Shown here one piece after another: positions 19,587-29,366 of a DNA stretch of 64,000 nt (its first letter is position 1; each line of letters starts with the position of its first letter). Source of the DNA: Candidatus Photodesmus katoptron Akat1 (GTDB lineage: Bacteria; Pseudomonadota; Gammaproteobacteria; Enterobacterales; Vibrionaceae); contig NZ_AMSD01000002.1 of the NCBI RefSeq assembly GCF_000478685.1, positions 186,001 to 250,000 of the forward strand. Reading direction: 5' to 3'. The notes below the pieces were generated by a model. That model was not told the origin of the DNA. It worked only from the letters and a program-made list of their open reading frames with translations, and made no database searches. A program made the position numbers and the translations under genes.

Positions 19587-20115
19587 TATAGGTTGGTAAT
19601 CCCTTTTTTTTATTTGCATTAATATTAGCTTTTAAACTAGCTATTTGACGTATAATTTGAATTGCAGTTAATTGATATATTTCGTTTTTAATCATGTTTT
19701 TTTTTACTAAGTTAGCTAATGGTGTAAAAGAATTATCTAGATAGCTACGAGTTACTCTTGTAGACAAAGTTTTAGATGTTAATCCAGGAATTGTAATATT
19801 GTACTTGGTTAAAAAAGTTAGTTCCATCTCTGCAATATGCATATTTTGATATAGAGATAAGTTTTGATTATTTATTGTTCCACTAAGTATATGTAAACTA
19901 GGTATATTAGTTTCTTCTGGAACAATAAGAATTTTGTTTATACGTAATTGTTCTTTTAGTGCACGAGTAAATGTACTGTCTTGATTATAACTTATTAAAG
20001 ATATTTTATTGAATGTTTCTGAAGATAGTTCATTATTACGGAAATGGAAACCACAAGCAGAAATTATATTTGTAGTTAAAACAATACAAATTATTTTTAA
20101 TACAACGGAATACAT
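19576..20115 (-). CDS. lptE: LPS-assembly lipoprotein LptE
   Basis: Outer-membrane lipoprotein that plugs LptD and delivers LPS to the cell surface. A signal peptide ends in the lipobox IISAC with Cys21, followed by the hallmark CGFHFRNN. The sequence otherwise follows the LptE alpha/beta pattern (LPS-assembly lipoprotein fold), with LSTRVTRSYLDNSFTPLA in the second half. The 179-aa length is normal. It lies between leuS (103 bases away) and holA (11-base overlap), the standard gammaproteobacterial order. With gmhB this supports a true LPS outer membrane. Confidence 0.93.
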   Translation of the reverse strand: MYSVVLKIICIVLTTNIISACGFHFRNNELSSETFNKISLISYNQDSTFTRALKEQLRINKILIVPEETNIPSLHILSGTINNQNLSLYQNMHIAEMELTFLTKYNITIPGLTSKTLSTRVTRSYLDNSFTPLANLVKKNMIKNEIYQLTAIQIIRQIASLKANINANKKKGLPTYNES

Positions 20116-20218
20116 CGTATGCTAACTTCTTTTATTAGAATTTAATTATGCTCTGTTTTGATAGTGATTTTTTACATTGTAATTGTATATGCTGATAAAG
20201 ATCATATAGATAAGTATG

Positions 20219-22801
20219 TTAGTCTGTTACGATATTTATAAGTTTATTTGGAATATAAATTAGTTTATTGATACTCTTAGTATTAATAAACTTAACAATG
20301 TTTTTATGATTTAAAATTAACTGCTCTACTTGTTCTTTACTCGAATTAGCGGAGACGATTAGATTTGCACGTAATTTCCCATTTACTTGAGCTACGATAG
20401 TGATCGTATCATCTTCTATTAATGCTTTTTCATCAACTTTTGGCCATTTGGCTAAATCTATATCAGAGTTATCTAGTTTATTCCATAATTCATAAGAAAT
20501 ATGTGGAGTGATTGGATATAGCATAAGCACAATTGCTTTTAGACCTTCATCAAGAATAATACGATCTTGCATATTATCTTTAGGAGATCTACTTAGTTGG
20601 TTCGCTAGCTTCATAATTGCTGCAATAGCAGTATTAAATGTCTGTCTTCGTTCAATATCATCATTAACTTTAATAATAGTCCTATGTATAGCGCGGCGTG
20701 TTTTTTTTTGATTACTAGAGAGTTTAGCAACTTTTCCTATTTCAATAGGGCCTCTTTTTATATGTTCTCGTACTAATTTCCACATGCGATTAAGGAAGCG
20801 ATTAGCTCCTTCAACACCAGATTCGCGCCACTCGAGTGTCATTTCAGCTGGAGAAGCAAACATTATAAATAAACGAACAGTATCAGCACCGTATTTATCT
20901 ACCATTTGTTTTGGATCTACACCATTTTTTTTAGATTTTGACATTTTAATCATGCCTGAATGTTCAATTTTTCTGCCTTTTTTATCAATAATTTGTCTAA
21001 TAACTCCTTTGTTATCACGTTTTATTGTAAGTTCAGAAGGTTTAACCCATTCCTTATTACCTTTATCATTTTTGTAAAAAAATGCATCAGATAAAACCAT
21101 GCCTTGACATAACAGTCGTTTAAATGGCTCATCAGATGTTACGTAGCCATTATCACGTAGCAATTTATGAAAGAAACGAGCATACAGTAAATGCATACAG
21201 GAATGCTCTATCCCACCAATATATTGGTCTACTGGTAACCAATAGTTTGCTTTATCTGATTCAATAATATCATTGGCTTTTGGAGAACAATGACGGGCAT
21301 AGTACCAAGATGATTCCATAAAAGTATCAAAAGTGTCAGTTTCACGTATTGCAGATTGACCTTTTAAAGTTGTTTTAGCCCAGTTAGAATCTTTATTATA
21401 TGAAGTGTTTATATTTTTCATTATTACTTCTTCAGGAAGAATCACTGGTAGATCTTCAGTAGATACTGAATGAATTTTACCATCTTCTGTAGTTAACATC
21501 GGAATAGGAGCTCCCCAGTAACGTTGACGAGAAACATTCCAGTCACGCAATCGGAAGTATACAGTTTGTTTTCCTTTACCTTCTAGTTTAAGTTTTTCTA
21601 AAATTGCATTAGATGCTTCGAAGGAAGTAAGGCCATTGAATTCGCCTGAATTAAATAAGATGCCTTTTTTTGTGTACGGTCTCTTACGAGTATATGTTTT
21701 TTTTCCATTTTCTGGTCTAATTACTGGAGTGATCGCTAATCCATATTTAATCGCGAATTCATAATCACATTGATTATGAGCTGGTACTGCCATTATTGCA
21801 CCTGTTCCATAGTTCATGAAAACAAAATTAGTTACATAAATAGGTATTTCACGACCATTTAATGGATGAATAGCTTTTAAGTTAGTGAACATTCCTTTTT
21901 TTTCCATTTTTGCTAATTTAGCTTCAGCTAATGTACTAGTATTAAACAGTTTTTTAATAAATGTAGATAAATTACAGTCAGTTTTTGATATTTTTTCAGC
22001 TAATGGATGTTCCGTAGAGATAGCGATATAGGTTACCCCCATGATAGTGTCAAGGCGTTTGGTAAATATTTTTAGTATCGTTTTTTTGTTTTTTATTGGA
22101 AAAAAAAGTTCGGTTCCTTCAGAACGACCAATCCAGTTACGTTGCATAGATCTTACCATTTCAGGCCAACCGTCAAGATATTCTAAACTATTGAGGATTT
22201 CTTCTGCATATGTGCTAATTTTGATAAACCATTGAGGGATTTTTTTTTGTTTAATAGGAGTATCACAACGCCAACATAGTCCTTGTTCTGCTTGTTCATT
22301 TGCTAGAACAGTCTGATCATTTGGACACCAGTTTACTAATGCAGTTTTTTTATAGACTAAATTTTGTTTATACAGCATAACAAAAAATTTTTGTTCCCAT
22401 TGATAATACTCAGGTGTACATGTTGAAAATTCTCGATTCCAATCGTAACTAAATCCTAAACGTTTAAGTTGTTTTCTCATGTATTGAATATTTTTATAAG
22501 TCCATTTAGAAGGTGCTATATTATTTTTAATTGCCGAATTTTCTGCTGGTAAACCAAAAGCATCCCAACCAATTGGCTGCATTACATTTTTTCCTTGCAA
22601 TCGTTGGAAACGAGATATTACATCACCAATAGTATAGTTGCGTACATGTCCCATATGAAGTTTACCGCTTGGGTAAGGAAACATTGATAGACAGTAAAAT
22701 TTTTCTTTATTTAAATCTTCTTTAGCTACAAAGGTTTTATTATTTTCCCAGTGTTTTTGAACTTTTTCTTCAATATGATGTGGATTATATTGCTCTTGCA
22801 T
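20219..22801 (-). CDS. leuS: Leucyl-tRNA synthetase
   Basis: Class I aminoacyl-tRNA synthetase that charges tRNA-Leu. The HIGH box is HMGH at residues 49-52 ([17 protein letters not shown]) and the KMSKS box ([13 protein letters not shown]) is near residue 620. A connective-peptide editing domain lies between them ([21 protein letters not shown]) and an anticodon-binding domain ends the 860-aa protein. Full length is kept although the coding strand has a run of nine A (22240-22248 on the plus strand as T) that stays in frame. First gene of the leuS-lptE-holA group. Confidence 0.97.
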   Translation of the reverse strand: MQEQYNPHHIEEKVQKHWENNKTFVAKEDLNKEKFYCLSMFPYPSGKLHMGHVRNYTIGDVISRFQRLQGKNVMQPIGWDAFGLPAENSAIKNNIAPSKWTYKNIQYMRKQLKRLGFSYDWNREFSTCTPEYYQWEQKFFVMLYKQNLVYKKTALVNWCPNDQTVLANEQAEQGLCWRCDTPIKQKKIPQWFIKISTYAEEILNSLEYLDGWPEMVRSMQRNWIGRSEGTELFFPIKNKKTILKIFTKRLDTIMGVTYIAISTEHPLAEKISKTDCNLSTFIKKLFNTSTLAEAKLAKMEKKGMFTNLKAIHPLNGREIPIYVTNFVFMNYGTGAIMAVPAHNQCDYEFAIKYGLAITPVIRPENGKKTYTRKRPYTKKGILFNSGEFNGLTSFEASNAILEKLKLEGKGKQTVYFRLRDWNVSRQRYWGAPIPMLTTEDGKIHSVSTEDLPVILPEEVIMKNINTSYNKDSNWAKTTLKGQSAIRETDTFDTFMESSWYYARHCSPKANDIIESDKANYWLPVDQYIGGIEHSCMHLLYARFFHKLLRDNGYVTSDEPFKRLLCQGMVLSDAFFYKNDKGNKEWVKPSELTIKRDNKGVIRQIIDKKGRKIEHSGMIKMSKSKKNGVDPKQMVDKYGADTVRLFIMFASPAEMTLEWRESGVEGANRFLNRMWKLVREHIKRGPIEIGKVAKLSSNQKKTRRAIHRTIIKVNDDIERRQTFNTAIAAIMKLANQLSRSPKDNMQDRIILDEGLKAIVLMLYPITPHISYELWNKLDNSDIDLAKWPKVDEKALIEDDTITIVAQVNGKLRANLIVSANSSKEQVEQLILNHKNIVKFINTKSINKLIYIPNKLINIVTD

Positions 22802-22936
22802 TTAGTAGAATCCGATCTGTTTGGAATTTATTAGTATGGAATAGGATAGAGTTTTTTACTCAGAACATCTAAAGTTAGGTAATATAGTAATACTATATTT
22901 TACTTTCAAAAGAAACAAGTCTATTAGATCTGAATA

Positions 22937-24481
22937 TTACTTGAAATGAGCTATTTGCTTTAGATTAGGAGCATATTGTTTAAAGAAACTAACAAATAAA
23001 CTTAGAAATACTAATATATATAAAGGCCAAGAACCTATAAACGTATAAGGTGTTTTTCCGTACGTTGAAGTTAATTCTGTTTTAAGCACTGCTGTTTTAA
23101 ATTGAGCAATTTTTTTTATAATATTACCATTATGATCAGTTATTGCTGTGATTCCGTTATTGGTGGCGCGAATTAAGGGTTTTCCTAGTTCTTTAGCTCG
23201 CATTCGAGCAATATTCATATGTTGAAATGGCCCTATTGAGTCTCCAAACCAAGTATCATTTGAAAGGGTAAGAATAAAGTCTGTATCATTTGTGATATTT
23301 TTTCTTAGTCTTTCATTAAAAATAATTTCATAGCAAAGTGCTGGAGCCATATATGTGCCATTAATATTTATGTTCTTTTGAATAAAATTACCTTGGCTAA
23401 AAGAGGACATAGGTAAATTTAAAATTGCTCCAAATGGTTTTAAAATATTTCTAAATGGAATAAATTCACCGAAAGGAAGTAAGTGATATTTATTATAACG
23501 TTGATTTGAATTACGATCATATTTTTCTGGTTTTTCATTTCCAATTACCAATATGCTATTATAATGCTTAATCTTATCTTCACTTCGACTTAGTATACCA
23601 GTGATAATTGAACTATTATGAGTTTTTGCAGATAGATCTAGGTATTGAAGGAATAAAGGAATTTCATCTTCAAAAGCTGGAATTGCAGCTTCTGGCCAAA
23701 TAATTATATCTGAATCCCAATTTTTTTGAGTTAAATCAGTGTATTGAATAATTGTTGGCCATCGTTGATTGGGCAACCATTTAGTAGTTTGATCTATATT
23801 GCCTTGAATGAGAGCAATTTTAGTTACGTTATTAGGATTTACTGTTACCCAATCTATGTTATTTAGAATACATCCAGTCATCATAGCTACAATTGGGATT
23901 AGTAAGGTTATCCAAACTTTTTGTATAATAGAAAATGCTATGGATGAAGAGCAAAGAATAACTATAAATGTTATAAATTCTACTCCTCCTAAAGGAGCAA
24001 AGTTAGCTAGTGGAGATTCAATTTGACTATATCCTAGCCACAGCCAAGGAAAACCAGTCATTATCCAACCCTGTAACCAATCAAAAATTAACCAAAGTGA
24101 AGGTATCGCTAAAAAAAAACGTATCTTATTATTTTTTGAAAAAAACTTATTTAATGTCCAAGAAAAGAAAGCAGAATAAGTAGAGAGATAAGCAATTAGT
24201 AATATTACTAAAAAAAGACTAGTAAATTTATTCATGTCACTAAAATTGTAAATGCTAGAATGTATCCAGCTTATGCTTGTTGAAAATTCTCCTATACCCC
24301 ATGCATAACCAATTAATAGTGCTAATTTTTCAGAACATTTATTTAGAAGTAAAAATAGAAATAAAGGGCTAATAATAGCAAGAGGCCAATTTTTGTATGG
24401 AGAAAAAGATAAAGTTACTACCATTCCAACAAAAGCAGCTGAAATAGTTTTCACTAGCAAAGTAGTTAGGTTTGAGGTCAT
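22937..24481 (-). CDS. lnt: Apolipoprotein N-acyltransferase
   Basis: Inner-membrane enzyme that adds the third acyl chain to lipoproteins, needed for their sorting to the outer membrane. About six to eight N-terminal membrane segments are followed by a periplasmic carbon-nitrogen hydrolase domain whose catalytic triad is visible as Glu264 (WPEAAIPAF), Lys331 (YNKYHLLPFGEF) and Cys383 (ALCYEIIF). Full length at 514 aa. It is 15 bases after corC, the usual corC-lnt pair. It fits with the several lipoproteins in this window (RlpA, LptE, SypB). Confidence 0.96.
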   Translation of the reverse strand: MTSNLTTLLVKTISAAFVGMVVTLSFSPYKNWPLAIISPLFLFLLLNKCSEKLALLIGYAWGIGEFSTSISWIHSSIYNFSDMNKFTSLFLVILLIAYLSTYSAFFSWTLNKFFSKNNKIRFFLAIPSLWLIFDWLQGWIMTGFPWLWLGYSQIESPLANFAPLGGVEFITFIVILCSSSIAFSIIQKVWITLLIPIVAMMTGCILNNIDWVTVNPNNVTKIALIQGNIDQTTKWLPNQRWPTIIQYTDLTQKNWDSDIIIWPEAAIPAFEDEIPLFLQYLDLSAKTHNSSIITGILSRSEDKIKHYNSILVIGNEKPEKYDRNSNQRYNKYHLLPFGEFIPFRNILKPFGAILNLPMSSFSQGNFIQKNININGTYMAPALCYEIIFNERLRKNITNDTDFILTLSNDTWFGDSIGPFQHMNIARMRAKELGKPLIRATNNGITAITDHNGNIIKKIAQFKTAVLKTELTSTYGKTPYTFIGSWPLYILVFLSLFVSFFKQYAPNLKQIAHFK

Positions 24482-24496
24482 GTTTTATTTTATAAT

Positions 24497-25399
24497 TTAA
24501 GGAGTTGTTTTAGATAATTTTATTGATGGTTCTTTTTCAGGAATAGTAACTTGTAGTTGTATCACACGTCTGTTATTGGCTGATGTAATTTTAAAGCTAT
24601 AATTATCAATTATTATCACTTCTCCACGGGATGGTAAATGCCCTAATGCTGTCATTACTATACCACCTATTGTATCGACTTCATCATCACTGAAATGGGT
24701 GCTGAACATATTATTAAATTCATCAATAGTAGTTAATGCTTTTACAGAAAATGTTCGCTTGCTTAATTTTTTGATTTTTACTCCTTCTTCATTGTCAAAT
24801 TCATCTTCAATTTCACCAACAATTTCTTCAAGGATGTCTTCAATTGTAACTAAACCTGAAACTCCACCAAATTCATCTACAACAATAGCCATATGATATC
24901 GTTCTTTACGAAATTCTTTAAGTAAGCGATCAACACGTTTGCTTTCTGGAACTACCACAGCAAGACGTATGACTTGCTCTATATTAAAATTAGGACTATT
25001 TGAACCTAAATATTTAAGTAAGTCTTTAGCTAATAGTATACCCTCAACATGATCTTTATCTTCACTAATTATTGGATATCTAGAATGTTGCGCATTAGTA
25101 ATTAATGCTATTAGTGTATCTAAATCATTGTTTTTATCTATAGTAACCATTTGTGATCTCGGGATCATAATATCCCGTACTCGCATTTCTGAAATTTGAA
25201 TAACACCTTCTAACATATCACGCGTGTCATGATCAATTATATTATTTTTTTCTGAATCACGAATTGTATCTACTAACTTTGAAAGATCTTCAGATTTACC
25301 TTGAAAAATACTTAGGATTTTAAAGAAAGATTCCCTATTCCAATTAGTAAATTTTAATTTCTTTTTTTCAGTGGAAAAGGATGAGTTATCTTCGTTCAT
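24497..25399 (-). CDS. corC: CBS-domain protein CorC/YbeX
   Basis: Cytosolic protein with a tandem CBS pair (about residues 70-195, signature MRVRDIMIPRSQMVTI and YHMAIVVDEFGGVSGLVTIEDILEEIVGEIEDEFD) followed by a CorC/HlyC transporter-associated domain (residues 205-285, with VDTIGGIVMTALGHLPSRGE). Linked in E. coli to magnesium/cobalt resistance and to ribosome maturation; the exact activity is unresolved. It lies between ybeY and lnt in the conserved operon. 300 aa, normal. Confidence 0.94.
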   Translation of the reverse strand: MNEDNSSFSTEKKKLKFTNWNRESFFKILSIFQGKSEDLSKLVDTIRDSEKNNIIDHDTRDMLEGVIQISEMRVRDIMIPRSQMVTIDKNNDLDTLIALITNAQHSRYPIISEDKDHVEGILLAKDLLKYLGSNSPNFNIEQVIRLAVVVPESKRVDRLLKEFRKERYHMAIVVDEFGGVSGLVTIEDILEEIVGEIEDEFDNEEGVKIKKLSKRTFSVKALTTIDEFNNMFSTHFSDDEVDTIGGIVMTALGHLPSRGEVIIIDNYSFKITSANNRRVIQLQVTIPEKEPSIKLSKTTP

Positions 25400-25474
25400 T
25401 ATTCTCTCTAAAGTTTAAATACTCTTATTTAAAGCATTATGTTTAATATAAATTTATTCCCTTACTTTGTATTA

Positions 25475-25921
25475 TTAGAGGTACGGGTCTGCAAAGCCTA
25501 TTTTTTTTATAATAGTTGTTTCTAGAAATTCCATTTTTTTAGCTTCATTATCCTTGATGTGATTATAACCTAATAAATGCAGGCTTCCATGTATAATCAT
25601 ATGAGCCCAGTGAGCCATTAAAGGTTTATTTTGTTGAATGGCTTCTTGTTCGACTACTTGTCTACAAATTACTACATCACCTAATAGGTTTGATTTTATA
25701 TTGAGAGGAGCTACAAAAGGAAACGAGAGTACATTAGTTAATGTTTTTTTCCCTCTATATTGATAATTTAAATTTTGGATTTCTTTTGAGTCTACAATGC
25801 GAATGGTGATTTCGCTATAAGGTTCTATTATCAAAGCTGTTAACCATAGATAAATAGTGCGTTTAGAAGGAAGTCCATTATTGTTTTTAACAGCTAATTG
25901 TAGATCGAGTTTGATTGTCAT
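25475..25921 (-). CDS. ybeY: Endoribonuclease YbeY
   Basis: Single-strand-specific metallo-endoribonuclease involved in 16S rRNA 3' maturation and ribosome quality control. The zinc motif HGxLHxxGYxH is present with His111, His115 and His121 ([13 protein letters not shown]), and [19 protein letters not shown] is the conserved core upstream. Length is 148 aa. It normally sits just after ybeZ (phoH-like ATPase), which is missing here: only 107 bases separate ybeY from miaB. Confidence 0.94.
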   Translation of the reverse strand: MTIKLDLQLAVKNNNGLPSKRTIYLWLTALIIEPYSEITIRIVDSKEIQNLNYQYRGKKTLTNVLSFPFVAPLNIKSNLLGDVVICRQVVEQEAIQQNKPLMAHWAHMIIHGSLHLLGYNHIKDNEAKKMEFLETTIIKKIGFADPYL

Positions 25922-25973
25922 TGCTTGTTTTCACTTTCATTTCAAGAAATTTATGCTGGTGTTCTAATTGTTT

Positions 25974-26004
25974 TAAATTATTTATCAATAAATAATTTAT
26001 TGAT
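25974..26004. repeat. Overlapping alternative hairpins in the miaB-ybeY gap
   Basis: TAAATTATTTAT (25974-25985) can pair with ATAAATAATTTA (25988-25999), and ATCAATAAAT (25984-25993) can pair with ATTTATTGAT (25995-26004). The two hairpins share bases and so exclude each other. The sequence is pure A/T-rich and could form by chance, but the arrangement is that of a competing-hairpin switch. Confidence 0.4.
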
Positions 26005-26011
26005 TACAACC

Positions 26012-26044
26012 ACTCATTAACCAAAACATCATTGGTTAATGAGT
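26012..26044 (-). terminator. Hairpin overlapping the end of miaB
   Basis: Perfect 13-base arms ACTCATTAACCAA (26012-26024) and TTGGTTAATGAGT (26032-26044) around a 7-base loop. One arm encodes the last miaB codons. On the transcribed (minus) strand no U-run follows, so it may be an RNA-stability or processing hairpin rather than a classical terminator. It lies where ybeZ would begin. Confidence 0.45.
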
Positions 26045-27357
26045 TTACCCTGAAGAGAATGTGATAATATATCTGTAATTTTCACATCAATAAATTGACC
26101 AATCAAATCTAAAGAACCTTTAAAGGTCACAACGCGATTATTTTCTGTTCGAGCACATAAATAGTCAGAAGATTTTTTAGATAAACCTTCCACTAGTACT
26201 CGTTGTTTAGTATTAAGCATACGATTAGAGTAGTTAATTGCTTGATTATTAATTGTTTTTTGTAGTTTATATAATCGATTTTTTTTAACTTGTTCAGGGA
26301 TATCACACGGATAAGTCGACGCAGGTGTTCCAGGACGAGGTGAGAAAATAAAACTGAAACTCATATCAAAATTGATATCTTTTATAAGTTTCATCGTATC
26401 TTCGAAATCTTTATCTGATTCGCCAGGAAATCCAACAATAAAATCAGAGCTGATCTGTATATTTGGGCGAACTTCACGCAGTTTTCTAATAATAGATTTA
26501 TATTCAATAACAGTGTGTGAGCGTTTCATCATAGTTAATATTTTATCACTACCACTTTGTACTGGTAAGTGTAAAAAACTGGCAATTTTAGGTGTGTCTT
26601 CATAAACAGCAATAATATCATCAGTGAATTCTATTGGATGGCTTGTAGTAAAACGAATACGTTCTATTCCTCGAATTGAAGCTACTAAACGTAAAAGTTC
26701 TGCAAATGAACAAATCTTACCGCTATGAGTTAATCCTCTATAGGCATTAACATTTTGTCCCAATAAATTTATTTCACGTACCCCTTGTTCTGATAATTGA
26801 TTAATTTCAAAGATTATATTATCTATTGGACGACTCACTTCTTCACCACGAGTATATGGCACTATGCAATAACTGCAATATTTTGAACATCCTTCAATAA
26901 TAGATACGAAGGCTGTGGCATTTTTTGTACGAGGAGCAGGTAAACTATCAAATTTCTCAATCTTGGGAAATGAAATATCTATGATAGGTATTTTATTATT
27001 CATAGATTCTTCAATCATTTTAGGAAGCCGATGTAATGTTTGTGGACCGAAAATGATATCAACGAATGGTGAACGTTTTCGAATATTCTCTCCTTCCTGC
27101 GTGGCAACACATCCACCAACACCTATAATTAGACCTTGTTTATTGTTTTTTAGCTTTTTCCAACGTCCAAGTTGGTGAAAAAGCTTTTCCTGTGCTTTTT
27201 CTCTGATAGAACAAGTGTTTAGTAGTAATACATCTGCTTCATCTGGTCTTTCAGTTAATTCATAATTGTTGCTGACATTAAGTAGATCAATAATTTTTGA
27301 TGAATCGTATTCATTCATTTGACAGCCCCAGGTTTTAACTAGAAGTTTTTTGTTCAT
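26029..27357 (-). CDS. miaB: tRNA-2-methylthio-N6-dimethylallyladenosine synthase
   Basis: Radical-SAM methylthiotransferase that modifies i6A37 in tRNAs reading UNN codons. N-terminal cluster cysteines Cys12, Cys49 and Cys83, the SAM-cluster motif Cys157-Cys161-Cys164 ([16 protein letters not shown]) and a C-terminal TRAM domain (about residues 375-440) are all present; 442 aa, full length. It reads divergently from ubiF, as in E. coli-like genomes. The 13-base inverted repeat at its 3' end may shape its mRNA end. Its substrate i6A37 needs MiaA, which is not in the window. Confidence 0.96.
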   Translation of the reverse strand: MNKKLLVKTWGCQMNEYDSSKIIDLLNVSNNYELTERPDEADVLLLNTCSIREKAQEKLFHQLGRWKKLKNNKQGLIIGVGGCVATQEGENIRKRSPFVDIIFGPQTLHRLPKMIEESMNNKIPIIDISFPKIEKFDSLPAPRTKNATAFVSIIEGCSKYCSYCIVPYTRGEEVSRPIDNIIFEINQLSEQGVREINLLGQNVNAYRGLTHSGKICSFAELLRLVASIRGIERIRFTTSHPIEFTDDIIAVYEDTPKIASFLHLPVQSGSDKILTMMKRSHTVIEYKSIIRKLREVRPNIQISSDFIVGFPGESDKDFEDTMKLIKDINFDMSFSFIFSPRPGTPASTYPCDIPEQVKKNRLYKLQKTINNQAINYSNRMLNTKQRVLVEGLSKKSSDYLCARTENNRVVTFKGSLDLIGQFIDVKITDILSHSLQGKLINQ

Positions 27358-27482
27358 TTTATTCCCATTTTAATTTCAATTTATTATAAGCATAATATGT
27401 ATAAAGTTATAAAAAATAAATTTTTTGATAACTCTAAATTGTTTCGTGTGATATGTTGATTGTTATGTTCTAAATAATTAAG

Positions 27483-27491
27483 TGGTATAAT
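27483..27491 (+). promoter_or_regulatory. Possible extended -10 promoter for ubiF
   Basis: TGGTATAAT fits the TGnTATAAT extended -10 form and lies about 40 bases upstream of the ubiF ATG. No good -35 is visible, which extended -10 promoters can tolerate. The high A/T content makes chance matches likely. Confidence 0.35.
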
Positions 27492-27531
27492 TAAAATTAA
27501 AACTTATTATAGCAAAAGTTCTGAATTGAAA

Positions 27532-28683
27532 ATGACTCATTATGATATAATTGTAATTGGCAGTGGTATGATTGGTACTGCTGTTGCATTAGGTTTTGCC
27601 AAGCAAGGTCGCCAGGTTATGATAGTTGAACATTATCAATTAGATAAATTTATAGCTAATCAACCGATGGACCTTCGAGTTTCTGCTATTTCTCAGGCAT
27701 CAGTACAATTATTAAAGCAAATTGGTGCTTGGGATACAATTATGGATATGAGAGTATGTCCTTATCGTCGATTAGAAACCTGGGAGTTTTCAGAGAATCG
27801 ACTTTGCTTTGATAGTCAAATTATGGGTTTATCCCAGCTCGGTTATATTATAGAGAATCGAATAATTCAATTAGGTTTGTTAGAACAATTTTCTAAATAT
27901 GAAAATTTAGTGATTTCTTGCCCTGACAAGCTTAAACACATAGAATTCAATAGCTCTAATAATAGAGTATTTTTAGAATCCGGAAAAAAACTTATAGCTA
28001 AATGGGTTATTGGTGCTGATGGTAGCCATTCTTTAGTTAGAAAATTAGCTAATATTAGAATTATTGCTTGGGATTATCGACAATATTGTCTTTGTATTAA
28101 TGTAAAGACTGAATTATCTCAGCAAGATATTACTTGGCAGTATTTTACTTCTAGCGGTCCTCGCTCATTTTTGCCACTATGTGGGAACCATGCCTCATTG
28201 GTTTGGTATGATTCACCAAATCGTATTAAAGAACTGTTTTCTATGAATTCAAAGCAATTATGTCTTGAAATTATGGAACATTTCCCTAAAAATCTTGGAA
28301 AGATCCAAGTATTGGAAAAAGGGTTTTTCTCTTTATTAAGGTCCCATGCTCGGAAATACTTAAATAAAAGGTGTGTATTGGTTGGTGATGCAGCTCATAC
28401 AATTCATCCTTTAGCTGGTCAAGGAGTTAATATGGGTTTCAAAGATGTTTCTTCTTTATTAAAAATAAGTGATAAAGTTAAAATAGATGAAGTTTTGTTT
28501 TCACAATATGAGGAGCAACGACGATTTGATAATTTACTAATGCAAAATGGTTTAGAATTACTTTATCAAGGGTTTGGCAATGATATTTTACCATTAAAAA
28601 TTGCGAGAAATGCTATGATTAAGTTTATTGATAGTTCAAAAATTATTAAGAAACGGGCACTAAGGTATGCTTTAGGTCTATAA
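27532..28683 (+). CDS. ubiF: Ubiquinone-biosynthesis FAD monooxygenase UbiF (3-demethoxyubiquinol 3-hydroxylase)
   Basis: FAD-dependent aromatic hydroxylase of the UbiH/UbiF/VisC family acting late in ubiquinone synthesis. The dinucleotide-binding motif GSGMIG is at residues 9-14 (DIIVIGSGMIGTAVALGF), the WVIGADGSHSLVRK motif lies mid-protein, and the second FAD motif VGDAAHTIHPLAGQGVNMG is near residue 285. The ATG at 27532 (MTHYD) is preferred over a TTG two codons upstream. 383 aa, full length. Family members are easily confused (UbiH, UbiI); the location next to miaB supports UbiF. Confidence 0.88.
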   Translation: MTHYDIIVIGSGMIGTAVALGFAKQGRQVMIVEHYQLDKFIANQPMDLRVSAISQASVQLLKQIGAWDTIMDMRVCPYRRLETWEFSENRLCFDSQIMGLSQLGYIIENRIIQLGLLEQFSKYENLVISCPDKLKHIEFNSSNNRVFLESGKKLIAKWVIGADGSHSLVRKLANIRIIAWDYRQYCLCINVKTELSQQDITWQYFTSSGPRSFLPLCGNHASLVWYDSPNRIKELFSMNSKQLCLEIMEHFPKNLGKIQVLEKGFFSLLRSHARKYLNKRCVLVGDAAHTIHPLAGQGVNMGFKDVSSLLKISDKVKIDEVLFSQYEEQRRFDNLLMQNGLELLYQGFGNDILPLKIARNAMIKFIDSSKIIKKRALRYALGL

Positions 28684-28702
28684 ACGATATGAATTCATAG
28701 TC

Positions 28703-28763
28703 TTAAAAAGCTAGTAGAACATACGTAACTACAATCTAAAACAGTGCTCCACTAGCTTTTTAA
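28703..28763. terminator. Bidirectional terminator between ubiF and crr
   Basis: Perfect 13-base arms TTAAAAAGCTAGT (28703-28715) and ACTAGCTTTTTAA (28751-28763) separated by 35 bases. Each strand sees a stem followed by a T-rich end, and the genes on both sides converge on it. The long loop is unusual, but the location is convincing. Confidence 0.6.
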
Positions 28764-28785
28764 CGTGTTTCATGTTAATAAAATA

Positions 28786-29298
28786 TTATTTACATATTAC
28801 ATGTAATATTGAAGTTTCACCGACAATTACAGGACCAGAAAATTTATGCAATTTTTTGATTTTATCCATATTAGAAATAACGACTGGAGTTAAAGTAGAC
28901 TTAGCTTGTTTTTCTAGAAATGGCAAATCGAATTCAATAATTGTTTCCCCCGCTTTTACCAATTGTCCTTCTCGTGCTATACGTTTAAAGCCTTTACCTT
29001 TTAATTCAACTGTATCAATTCCAAAGTGAACAAATAGCTCAATACCATTGTTAGATTTAATAGAAAAAGCATGATTTGTCTCAAAGATTTTACCAATAAT
29101 ACCGTCAACTGGAGATGTCATTTCTTCATTAATAGGTTTAATAGCAATGCCGTCACCAACAACTTTTTCAGCAAAAACAACATCTGGTACATCTTCTATA
29201 TTTACAAGATTGCCAGATAGAGGTGCAATTATTTCAGTAAAATTAACATGTTCACTACTATCTGATACCAGGTTTTTTATCTTGTTTAAAAAACTCAT
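28786..29298 (-). CDS. crr: PTS glucose-specific EIIA component
   Basis: Soluble phosphocarrier of the glucose PTS and, in enteric bacteria and vibrios, a regulator of permeases and adenylate cyclase. The phospho-accepting His91 (ELFVHFGIDTVELKGKGF) and its partner His76 (ETNHAFSI) are in place. 170 aa, normal. Last gene of the ptsH-ptsI-crr operon. Membrane EIIBC components are not in this window, so the sugars taken up are unknown. Confidence 0.96.
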   Translation of the reverse strand: MSFLNKIKNLVSDSSEHVNFTEIIAPLSGNLVNIEDVPDVVFAEKVVGDGIAIKPINEEMTSPVDGIIGKIFETNHAFSIKSNNGIELFVHFGIDTVELKGKGFKRIAREGQLVKAGETIIEFDLPFLEKQAKSTLTPVVISNMDKIKKLHKFSGPVIVGETSILHVICK

Positions 29299-29366
29299 TA
29301 TGTCATGTTCCTCCCAATGTTTATTTTTTCCCCTAGCATATTTCTTATGATTTAATATTAGTAGAT

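Noticed and set aside
20508-22235. Three plus-strand open frames within leuS
   Set aside because: They lie opposite an intact, full-length synthetase and have no ribosome binding site or family resemblance.
27358-27525. A tRNA cluster between miaB and ubiF, as occurs near this point in some enteric genomes
   Set aside because: I found no cloverleaf, T-loop (TTCGANTC) or CCA-adjacent acceptor stem in this gap.
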